Virus record (IMG/VR): IMGVR_UViG_3300025913_000007
Span: 1 to 61,285 of that record
Origin: a virus
DNA length: 61,285 bases
Reading direction: 5' to 3' (one strand)
Shown here: positions 25,069 through 31,404 of the stretch, in pieces
How the letters are laid out: every line of letters starts with the position of its first letter
Position numbering within the stretch: the stretch's first letter is position 1
Notes under the pieces: model-generated
What the model saw: the letters and a program-made list of their open reading frames with translations, nothing else
What the model was told of the DNA's origin: nothing
Database searches by the model: none
Position numbers and translations under genes: made by a program

Positions 25069-26415
25069 TTATCGACGAGGATTGCGAGGGTTCAAACGAC
25101 CGGCCAGACGAGCAAGCTCATCCAGTTCTCGGGCCCTATTTCTCCGTACATTCTCTCGAAGCTCCATATTCCTTCGGGCTCGAACGACAGGCTCTTCTAT
25201 CTGATCAGCAGCCATTCCTGGAGGTGCAAGGGGTGGCGGGGCAATTGGTTCTGGGTTAAAGACGGCCGCCTCTCTATTACCAATCCACCCCCAATCATTG
25301 CCCGCATTGGGGACCTGCGCAGTAGCAACCTGCATCTCTACCTGATTTGGTGCTACAGCCGGTTCTGGGAGGACCCATCGAGGAGGTTCCGGATTCGGCG
25401 CCTCATCGTCTATGTCGTCGATATCTAGATCGTCAAAATCTGCTTCCTCATAAGATTTCTGTTTGGATACGGGCTTACTGGATTTGATCCACTTGATGAA
25501 TCCGGCATTTTCTCCTTTTGGGAAACTGGTTTGTACCCACTGCAACCCATTGCACCCATGGACTGCCAGGTCTCTGGCTGTGGGCAGACCTAGGGTACGG
25601 AACTCTTCTTCCGAAGCTGCTGTGGCCAACTTTTGCGCCAGATCCGGTAGGAACACGAACCCGAACAGCTCTTGAATCTCCATTCGTTCCAGCATTCGGA
25701 CAACAGCACCGTCGCTCTGTGGCAACTTGTAGGCTGCAGCCTTTAGAGACATAACGATATTTATCCAGTCTACAATTCGCTGGAGATCGTGGGTAGTCTG
25801 AAGTTGTCGGAATTCTACCGATCCGAACTTATGCAGAGCTTGCAGATTATACCCTGCGTACCTCTGAAAATGTTCTGATACTTCTAAGGCAGACTGACTG
25901 CCCTCATCCACAGCGTCCAAGTGGGCGGCACTCAAGATCCTACAAGCACCTTGCAGCGCTTGATCCGCTCGGTACAAAGGGATACAGAAGTGAGATGAGG
26001 CCCTACCATCACCTATCCAATGATAGAGGATTGGTTCTAATGCTGCATAAAGCAGAGACATCCCCGCAAATTGAGGTACGGTAAGATCTCTTACGTCGAG
26101 ATGTACGTGTATGCCAGTCCTTTTGGTGCATTTCCATTTAGAATCCTTGGCATGTGAAACGAGCCACTCAAGAGCGTTGTACGCATCAGAGCCAAAGATA
26201 GGGTTGGAAAAAACGTACTCTGCGCCGTTGTCCTTAAGACTCCCTTCCTCGTGGTAAGTCCAAAAGTCCGCAAAGGAGTGAACTGGGAGGTTTCGGTTGA
26301 GGACTCCTTCATACTCGTGCTCCAATCCTATAAAACAACTAGGAAGAACCCATCTAGAATCTGCCTTGTACGACGGCCGTCCCGTCGACTTCCCAAGAAT
26401 ACGAGCTAAGCTCAT
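25069..26415 (-). CDS. Amidoligase (glutamate-cysteine ligase-like)
   Basis: 448 residues. The N-terminal about 240 residues carry FIGLEHEYEGVL (ExE metal site), AEYVFSNPIFG, TGIHVHLDVRDL and FGSVEFRQLQ, the ATP/metal core of COOH-NH2 ligases related to glutamine synthetase and GCS. The C-terminal third is a Pro/Asp-rich linker and a charged helix (RRNMELRENVRRNRARELDELARLA). It should join an amine to a carboxylate; acceptor unknown. Confidence 0.85.
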   Translation of the reverse strand: MSLARILGKSTGRPSYKADSRWVLPSCFIGLEHEYEGVLNRNLPVHSFADFWTYHEEGSLKDNGAEYVFSNPIFGSDAYNALEWLVSHAKDSKWKCTKRTGIHVHLDVRDLTVPQFAGMSLLYAALEPILYHWIGDGRASSHFCIPLYRADQALQGACRILSAAHLDAVDEGSQSALEVSEHFQRYAGYNLQALHKFGSVEFRQLQTTHDLQRIVDWINIVMSLKAAAYKLPQSDGAVVRMLERMEIQELFGFVFLPDLAQKLATAASEEEFRTLGLPTARDLAVHGCNGLQWVQTSFPKGENAGFIKWIKSSKPVSKQKSYEEADFDDLDIDDIDDEAPNPEPPRWVLPEPAVAPNQVEMQVATAQVPNAGNDWGWIGNREAAVFNPEPIAPPPLAPPGMAADQIEEPVVRARRNMELRENVRRNRARELDELARLAGRLNPRNPRR

Positions 26416-27089
26416 AGAATAGTTACCTTGGCACCTGTCTGCCGAGCAATCTCGGACTCGTAATCAGCATACTGCTGAGTAATGCAAATCGTCGCATAAT
26501 CGATGACATACCCAACTGTCCACCGCTTATACGCCAATAGAGGATGTTTGGATTTTGGAAGAGTGTAGACCCCAAGTGTTCTAGAGATAGGAACGCCTAC
26601 CGCCTCGCCCGAATCAAGAGTGTCCAAAGCTTGGCTTAAGGTTTTATATTCTGGATTAAACGAATGCCATATCCACGAATATTCATCTCGACCCGAACGA
26701 ACGTATTTGTTCCGTATGGACCAGTTGTTGAACTCGTGAATGGTGATATCTCGGGGCCGGTATCCTTTCTTAGGCGTCCGAGGCGTTGAGTAAGATCCGT
26801 ATATCAACGTAGGTCCATCTACGTACATTCCGATAGGAGGGAGACCAAAATCAGCATGTTTAAGCAATTCATTCCAGCTTACTCTGGTATTTTCCCCTAC
26901 CGAGAAACCCCCCTCACTCAATTTAGAAAGAGATCTTAGCTGAACATTGCCGTCTGCGCGCAGAGCCCCGACGTATTCTGGGACTACGAACTCAGCGTCA
27001 GTGGGATGCCACCCTATCCAGGCATTGGCATAGTAACGGGAGAAATCATTGATATTCTCCACATCACACGCACGTTGTATGTTGGTCAT
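26412..27089 (-). CDS. Unknown protein between two amidoligases (225 aa)
   Basis: No family recognised. Beta-rich with many Tyr/Trp (YVGALRADGNVQLRSLSKL, MYVDGPTLIYGSYSTPRTPKKGYRPRDI). It overlaps one amidoligase gene by 4 bases and is 3 bases from the other, so it likely acts in the same pathway, perhaps as a substrate carrier or scaffold. Confidence 0.6.
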   Translation of the reverse strand: MTNIQRACDVENINDFSRYYANAWIGWHPTDAEFVVPEYVGALRADGNVQLRSLSKLSEGGFSVGENTRVSWNELLKHADFGLPPIGMYVDGPTLIYGSYSTPRTPKKGYRPRDITIHEFNNWSIRNKYVRSGRDEYSWIWHSFNPEYKTLSQALDTLDSGEAVGVPISRTLGVYTLPKSKHPLLAYKRWTVGYVIDYATICITQQYADYESEIARQTGAKVTIL

Positions 27090-27092
27090 GTA

Positions 27093-28079
27093 CTACCGAT
27101 AGCAAGTAGAGATAGGAAGTCCGATATGATCCCGAGCAAAAACAACGATTTCCTCCGCCAATTTGTGGTTTTCCGTCTTGATAGCGTGCTGGACATCGCC
27201 CCAATCGATTTTGGTGTAGGCGTCGTTCAGCAAGCCTGTGTTTGTATTTGCAGTCTGGCCTAGCGAGAGGGCTTGTTGAGCCAAAATTGCCAGATTTCCA
27301 GACTCTCGGAACTTCGAATCGAGCCAGAAGTTCGAGAGAGTTCGATACTCGATCCCGTATGGCTTTTTACGATAGAGTCCCGGCTGCCCGTAGAACATAC
27401 GGCGCATCTTCTGTTTATCATGCCGAAGTGATGGCAGCGCTACGTACAAGTCCATGAATTGGACGAATACGTGCTCCGGCATTCTTTTTGTGTTGTACTG
27501 TACGTGGATATGTCCACCACAGAACCTGTGATTACCGAAATGAGCCGCATTGAAAGGGGCCCGTTCCTGCTGACCTTCAGGAGCATACGCATCCATATCG
27601 GACAAACAGCCAATCTGCATAGACTGTGGATTGGATGCGATCTCATCTGCCGAGAATGTGTGCATTACTTGGCAAGTGGATCTGTAATCCTTTGGGCCTA
27701 GAATATTTGTATCGATAATATTCAAAGCCTTACCCACAGCATCACAGAATGGGCTGTAGTTTTTGTATGCAGGAATATTAAATTCCAGCATGACGTTATC
27801 TTCTTGAATTGCGTAATTCCCTCTACGACTCGGTGCAGCAGGAGCTTCATTTATCTCTCCATTTTCCGGAAGTAAGATCCCTCGAAGCGCAGGACGACGA
27901 AACCGACCATCCTCACGCTCTGCACCGTAAACGGCCTCGATCAAATTGTCGATGATGAGAGGATTTTCTTTAGTACCCCCTACATGACCACAAACCGGGA
28001 TGATCTTGTTGTCTTTCATCTGTCGGATAAACAACTCAGGATCAGCTCCAATACGCGGACCATGATCTACATTGGACAT
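27093..28079 (-). CDS. COOH-NH2 ligase type 2 (phiEco32-type amidoligase)
   Basis: 328 residues from ATG 28079 (AGAGGTAA upstream; the longer frame to 28133 overlaps the pilin-like gene). Motifs: IGADPELFI (acidic metal site), ENVMLEFNIP-type segment (QEDNVMLEFNIPAY), HRFCGGHIHVQYN and YGIEYRTLSNFWL. This is the second, distinct amidoligase of the operon and resembles the phiEco32 group. It follows the prepilin-like gene directly. Confidence 0.85.
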   Translation of the reverse strand: MSNVDHGPRIGADPELFIRQMKDNKIIPVCGHVGGTKENPLIIDNLIEAVYGAEREDGRFRRPALRGILLPENGEINEAPAAPSRRGNYAIQEDNVMLEFNIPAYKNYSPFCDAVGKALNIIDTNILGPKDYRSTCQVMHTFSADEIASNPQSMQIGCLSDMDAYAPEGQQERAPFNAAHFGNHRFCGGHIHVQYNTKRMPEHVFVQFMDLYVALPSLRHDKQKMRRMFYGQPGLYRKKPYGIEYRTLSNFWLDSKFRESGNLAILAQQALSLGQTANTNTGLLNDAYTKIDWGDVQHAIKTENHKLAEEIVVFARDHIGLPISTCYR

Positions 28080-28087
28080 AATTACCT

Positions 28088-28285
28088 CTACCGAGTATAC
28101 GCAACAGTCAGTTCTGGGTGCATCTGCTTCCATTTATATGCACACTGATAGTGGGGTTCGTGCTGAACACACTCCACCATGAAGTTGTGTTCTTCCTTTC
28201 CGAACAAATTGCCAATAACCACAGCGGCAAATATTCCTATAATTAGGATGACAATAATAAGCTCAATCAAGGTAAATCCCTTCAT
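28088..28285 (-). CDS. Type IV prepilin-like mini-protein
   Basis: 65 residues. MKG/FTLIELIIVILIIGIFAA is a full type III (prepilin) signal: short basic leader, Gly before the cleavage point, Phe+1, Glu+5 and a 20-residue hydrophobic helix. The rest is only about 36 residues with two cysteines (C39, C48) able to form a disulfide, much shorter than a real pilin head. It could be processed by host PilD and enter type IV pili or type II secretion pseudopili, or stay as a membrane anchor. It heads the amidoligase operon and ends 8 bases before the next ATG. Confidence 0.8.
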   Translation of the reverse strand: MKGFTLIELIIVILIIGIFAAVVIGNLFGKEEHNFMVECVQHEPHYQCAYKWKQMHPELTVAYTR

Positions 28286-28569
28286 TAGTTCATCCTTCGA
28301 GTAGGATCACCCTTCCTGTTGAAGTCCTTCTTCGGGTGAGGATAGAAGGCTGCAAGTCCTGCGTATACAGGGATAGGATCGTCATCTTTGTATACGTAGG
28401 TGCGACACGGATCGCTATCTTGATCGAACTCCCTCTGGAGCCGATCTGCCGTAGCTTGTGCGTGAGCCAAAGTGTCACAGCCCACGGACACTCGCTCAAT
28501 GAACCCTCCGCCAGATTTAGCCTCGATGACTTTTACGTTTACCGACGCTTGTTGCTTTGTTTTCGACAT
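28285..28569 (-). CDS. Hypothetical protein (94 aa)
   Basis: A single alpha/beta domain (ASVNVKVIEAKSGGGFIERVSVGCDTLAHAQATADRLQREF) with basic C-terminus. Its stop overlaps the prepilin-like start by one base. Function unknown. Confidence 0.65.
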   Translation of the reverse strand: MSKTKQQASVNVKVIEAKSGGGFIERVSVGCDTLAHAQATADRLQREFDQDSDPCRTYVYKDDDPIPVYAGLAAFYPHPKKDFNRKGDPTRRMN

Positions 28570-28577
28570 GTTTATCC

Positions 28578-28751
28578 TTACTCTTCAATTCGATCTGGAT
28601 GTCTATCTGAAAGCTCGTTCAGAGTCTCGAAGAACTCTTTCTTCCATTGTTCGACGGTCAACTTCTCTATCCGTCTTTGAATCTCTTTGGGATATATCTT
28701 TGGGGAGTACGACTTCGACGCGGGTGGCAACGCAGGAGAACTCTCGCTCAT
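28578..28751 (-). CDS. Small helical protein (57 aa)
   Basis: From ATG 28751 the product is MSESSPALPPASK..., then an amphipathic helix IYPKEIQRRIEKLTVEQWKKEFFETLNELSDRH. A longer frame to 28784 exists. It overlaps most of the exported 28603-28887 frame in another reading frame. Confidence 0.55.
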   Translation of the reverse strand: MSESSPALPPASKSYSPKIYPKEIQRRIEKLTVEQWKKEFFETLNELSDRHPDRIEE

Positions 28752-28887
28752 AACGTTCATAACAGCAAACACCTCGATCATCACAGACGTGGGTAATAAC
28801 CAGGGAAGATTGCGCAGAAGGTGGACGAACTAGCCACACTGCACAACACAAAAGAAAGAAACCACAGGCACAGATAAAACCTTTCAC
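28603..28887 (-). CDS. Exported cysteine-containing protein (94 aa)
   Basis: MKGFICACGFFLLCCAVWLV is a signal-like hydrophobic segment; the mature part has a Cys set (VCDDRGVCCYERYEREFSC) and a charged helix. Coupled to the upstream membrane gene by an ATGA overlap. The second half overlaps the 57-residue gene, resembling nested spanin-type arrangements, but no lipobox is clear. Confidence 0.5.
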   Translation of the reverse strand: MKGFICACGFFLLCCAVWLVRPPSAQSSLVITHVCDDRGVCCYERYEREFSCVATRVEVVLPKDISQRDSKTDREVDRRTMEERVLRDSERAFR

Positions 28888-29180
28888 AGGCGATTCCTGG
28901 GCCTAGGGTCGACCCCAGCCTTAGCCAGTAAATCACAAATCTGTTCACCTATTAGATGTAGGAGATGCCAAAATAAGTACAAAAGTGCGAAAGTAGCTAG
29001 TAACATCCCAGGTATGAAAACCATACCTAGAATCCAGTCATAGGGACGGTTGCCTGTGTTATGTTGGAACCAAATCCCCACAGGTATATCCACGGCTAAA
29101 AACAAGAGGGCTCCGAAGATACCTATTCCTTGTTCGATCCATTCTCTCCGGGGTTCTCTTTTACGATTTGACCATGCCAT
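28884..29180 (-). CDS. Two-pass membrane protein (98 aa)
   Basis: Two hydrophobic segments (GIFGALLFLAVDIPVGIWF and ILGMVFIPGMLLATFALLYLF) between a basic N-terminus (NRKREPRREW) and a polar C-terminus. Function unknown. Confidence 0.7.
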   Translation of the reverse strand: MAWSNRKREPRREWIEQGIGIFGALLFLAVDIPVGIWFQHNTGNRPYDWILGMVFIPGMLLATFALLYLFWHLLHLIGEQICDLLAKAGVDPRPRNRL

Positions 29181-29202
29181 GAGCTTAACCTCGGCTATTA
29201 GG

Positions 29203-29240
29203 GCAAAAGAAAAGGCCCCGGCAAAACTATGCCGGGGCCT
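29203..29240 (-). terminator. Intrinsic terminator
   Basis: On the minus strand GGCCCCGGC (29239-29231) / GCCGGGGCC (29222-29214) with an 8-base loop is followed by TTTTCTTTTGCC. It ends transcripts of the SPFH gene side. Confidence 0.9.
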
Positions 29241-29252
29241 AGCAGTTCCAGA

Positions 29253-30092
29253 CTACTTCGGCTGGATATTGAGGAACGGCATAGCTCCGCCGTTCACGCT
29301 GGGAAGCGTCCCATTCCACTTCTCAATAGCCCGTAGCTGAATGAGACCGGGATTCTCTTTGAGAGCATCACCCTCAATCTTCAGAGCCTGGGCACGGTTC
29401 TGCGCCATAATCAGAGCTGCCTTACCGTCACCTTCGGCTTTGGCAATCTCTTTCTGGGCTTCTGCCTCAGTCTGAGCTACCTCGTTATGGCGACGCTCGG
29501 CCATCTGAGTAGCTGCGATCTTGGCATTGATACCCGCCTCCACTTGAGGCGGAAGCTTCATAGCCCCAATCAGATACACCTTCTCGACAACCAATCCAAT
29601 GGGCGCCACTTGGAGCTTGACTCGATCCTGAACAGCGGCGACTAAATCAGCCTTCTTATTCCCGTAAATATCTTCAATAGCCATCGTAGAGCCAATCTCT
29701 ACGAAAGCATCTCGCACCATGTTGTGGATATAGACATCGGTGATCTCGTCGATACCTTTACGGTACGTCTGGAACAATGTAGACACCATGTCCGGCTGTA
29801 CGTGGTAGGTGATACCAAGGGCCGTAGCTACAGCCATTCCCTCCTTGGACTGAAAGCTGATGTACTCGTTGTTCGCGGCCGTCCAAGTACGAGTCTGGGT
29901 AAACGTCGGGAACAGGTACAGGTCTTGGTTGAAGGTCAGCCAATAGCGTCCTGGACCCACTTGCTGGGCTTGTACTCCCTTATCTGTTCCATACAGATCT
30001 ACCTTGACTCCCACGTTCCCAACGGGAACTTTCTCGTAGCTGCATCCAGCCAGAACCAGAAGAAAACCAAATACGGCAAATAGACGTTTCAT
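29253..30092 (-). CDS. SPFH/Band-7 (prohibitin/HflC-like) lipoprotein
   Basis: 279 residues. A lipoprotein signal ends in VLAGC; then EKVPVGNVGVKVDLYG...GPGRYWLTFNQDLYLFPTF starts the SPFH domain, with YHVQPDMVSTLFQTYRKG and VRDAFVEIGSTMAIEDIYGN inside it. A long Ala/Glu-rich coiled coil (AQTEAEAQKEIAKAEGDGKAALI) follows, as in stomatin/HflC proteins. It should oligomerise at the membrane. Lipid anchoring in place of a transmembrane helix is notable. Possible roles: shielding FtsH/HflKC-type proteolysis, membrane stabilisation or superinfection control. Confidence 0.85.
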   Translation of the reverse strand: MKRLFAVFGFLLVLAGCSYEKVPVGNVGVKVDLYGTDKGVQAQQVGPGRYWLTFNQDLYLFPTFTQTRTWTAANNEYISFQSKEGMAVATALGITYHVQPDMVSTLFQTYRKGIDEITDVYIHNMVRDAFVEIGSTMAIEDIYGNKKADLVAAVQDRVKLQVAPIGLVVEKVYLIGAMKLPPQVEAGINAKIAATQMAERRHNEVAQTEAEAQKEIAKAEGDGKAALIMAQNRAQALKIEGDALKENPGLIQLRAIEKWNGTLPSVNGGAMPFLNIQPK

Positions 30093-30283
30093 TTTGTGAA
30101 CTCCTTCAATAAGTTACGGACCCAAAACTTCCAACTGATCACAACCAAGGCCACGATCCAGACGACTCCTATTAGTACTAGGAGAGTATCCGGGGCAGAG
30201 ACCAAGGCTGGGATCGCAAGCATCGAGGAGGCTATCCAAATTAAGTATAGCCACCATCGAATCTCAAGCTTCGTGATTTTCAT
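30089..30283 (-). CDS. Two-pass membrane protein (64 aa)
   Basis: Hydrophobic segments WLYLIWIASSMLAIPALV and LLVLIGVVWIVALVVISW separated by SAPDT, with basic ends. Stop/start overlap with the SPFH gene suggests a functional pair. Confidence 0.7.
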   Translation of the reverse strand: MKITKLEIRWWLYLIWIASSMLAIPALVSAPDTLLVLIGVVWIVALVVISWKFWVRNLLKEFTK

Positions 30284-30308
30284 TTATCTCCTCTTAACGG
30301 GCAAAAGA

Positions 30309-30386
30309 TATCCCTGGCAGGGTTTGCACCTGCATTTTCCAGTGGGGAGACACCGGATGTCCTAATTTATATTAGACGACAGGGAT
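30309..30386 (-). tRNA. tRNA-like RNA with abnormal D- and T-loops
   Basis: A cloverleaf can be drawn: acceptor ATCCCTG/CAGGGAT (7 bp), D-stem GTCT/GGAC with an AT-rich 11-base loop lacking the GG pair, anticodon stem CCGGT/ACTGG enclosing an 8-base loop GTCTCCCC, and T-stem GCAGG/CCTGC with loop TGCAAAC in place of TTCRA. CCA is not encoded. It begins 4 bases after the tRNA-His 3' end. Anticodon unclear (CCC or CTC). Missing elbow bases mean it may not work in translation. Confidence 0.5.
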
Positions 30387-30390
30387 AATA

Positions 30391-30467
30391 TGGAGGGTAG
30401 GGTGGGATTCGAACCCACGAAGTAGCCGGATCACAACCGACGGCCCTTACCTCCGGGCGACCTACCC
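30391..30467 (-). tRNA. tRNA-His (GTG)
   Basis: Canonical cloverleaf with CCA encoded: acceptor GGGTAGG/CCTACCC, D-stem GCCC/GGGC with GG in the loop, anticodon arm GTCGG-TTGTGAT-CCGGC (GTG), T-arm GTGGG-TTCGAAT-CCCAC. The base before the acceptor is T and the discriminator is T, so the usual G(-1):C73 histidine identity pair is absent. Confidence 0.9.
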
Positions 30468-30477
30468 ACAATAAAAT

Positions 30478-30546
30478 TCCCGCCTCGGGACCACAGGACC
30501 CATGCTTTCAGGGCTGCATCCGATATTGGAATTCGCTAGGGCGGGG
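30478..30546 (-). ncRNA. tRNA-sized structured RNA (unclassified)
   Basis: Ends pair as CCCGCC/GGCGGG; inside are a CGA/TCG arm, an ATGC/GCAT hairpin and a GGG.CC-TGT-GG.CCC hairpin. The outline is tRNA-like but there is no acceptable anticodon arm or T-loop. It lies between a terminator and tRNA-His, so it is probably co-transcribed with the tRNAs. Confidence 0.3.
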
Positions 30547-30581
30547 AAAAGAAAAAGCCCCGGCCAAAGGCACCGGGGCTA
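30547..30581 (-). terminator. Intrinsic terminator
   Basis: Minus strand AGCCCCGG (30580-30573) / CCGGGGCT (30563-30556) followed by TTTTTCTTTTCC. Ends the transcript of the 30618-31124 gene upstream of the tRNA cluster. Confidence 0.9.
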
Positions 30582-30617
30582 AAGGCAGCACCAAGGCTGC
30601 TGGAGGGCAAGAATTCT

Positions 30618-31124
30618 TTATCGAGGTATTACGACCCTATTGAAGTAGGTCGCTATACCATGTTGTGCAAAAGTAGCGCACATGATTAGCGCCTCCCTTG
30701 CACTAGTGGTGGTGAGCATAGGCAACAGACCATCCGTTACTTCATACGCCACTTTGGCGTTACTGATGAACAGCTCCGGCTGTTCGGAATAGTCCATCCA
30801 AGCACAATGGTCACCAAACCACTCAAAAAACCGTCTATTGCATGGCGGTGGCAGCGTATTATTAGTTACTGGTGCGTGCTGCGATCTTGAACTGGTACGC
30901 TTCCGGTTCGAATAATCTTTCCTTGCAATCTTCGCAAAAAGGAGCTGAGTTTTCCTCTTGGTAGAAACTACCTTCCCATTAATCAGCTCGTCAATCGAAT
31001 GCGGATTACCGCTTTTTTTAGGATTAGGCCTGCCTCCAAATAGTTTTGCTACGTCTACATATTCGCCGGTCTTTATACCATGCGAAAAACCAGGCACGTC
31101 CAGCCTGGGCTTTTTATTATGCAT
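30618..31124 (-). CDS. Unknown protein behind a consensus promoter (168 aa)
   Basis: Basic N-terminal half (RPNPKKSGNPHSIDELINGK, TKRKTQLLFAKIARKDYSNRKRTSSRSQ) and a C-terminal helical half with Cys residues (FEWFGDHCAWMDYSEQ, REALIMCATFAQHGIATYF). No family recognised. It is the only gene between a perfect sigma-70 promoter and a strong terminator, so it is probably made early and in quantity; possible host-takeover protein. Confidence 0.65.
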   Translation of the reverse strand: MHNKKPRLDVPGFSHGIKTGEYVDVAKLFGGRPNPKKSGNPHSIDELINGKVVSTKRKTQLLFAKIARKDYSNRKRTSSRSQHAPVTNNTLPPPCNRRFFEWFGDHCAWMDYSEQPELFISNAKVAYEVTDGLLPMLTTTSAREALIMCATFAQHGIATYFNRVVIPR

Positions 31125-31355
31125 CGCACCGTCCCTTCTCGGCTACTAAACGAGAAGACACACTCGACCCCTTATAAGCTTTCCCCTAGCCGGTATCTAT
31201 TCTACTAACGTTAGTAGGCCGATAGATAGGGATAGACCCGTACTAGGGGAAGCTATGACTTTCAACGCGATGTTTCTGTCTAAGCTCACGAAATCCTATA
31301 GATCATTTATCTTTCCTCCAGTTAATTTCGAATCAATATCGATCTTTCACTGTAC
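31125..31355 (-). promoter_or_regulatory. Long structured 5' leader
   Basis: About 230 bases between promoter and gene. It holds an outer stem CTAGGGGAAGCT (31243-31254) / AGCTTTCCCCTAG (31177-31189), a 16-bp palindrome CTACTAACGTTAGTAG (31202-31217) inside it, and a hairpin CTTCTCG/CGAGAAG (about 31134-31156) just before the start. A tiny frame (ATG 31306, 6 codons) with GGAGG upstream could be a leader peptide. Confidence 0.5.
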
Positions 31356-31361
31356 CCCTAT

Positions 31362-31390
31362 ATTATAGCAAAGCTAGGAGCACTTGTCAA
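31362..31390 (-). promoter_or_regulatory. Consensus sigma-70 promoter
   Basis: Minus strand TTGACA (31390-31385), 17-base spacer, TATAAT (31367-31362): a perfect match at both hexamers and spacing. It points toward 31124 and would give strong immediate transcription by host RNA polymerase. Confidence 0.9.
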
Positions 31391-31404
31391 ATACCCTAGG
31401 AATA

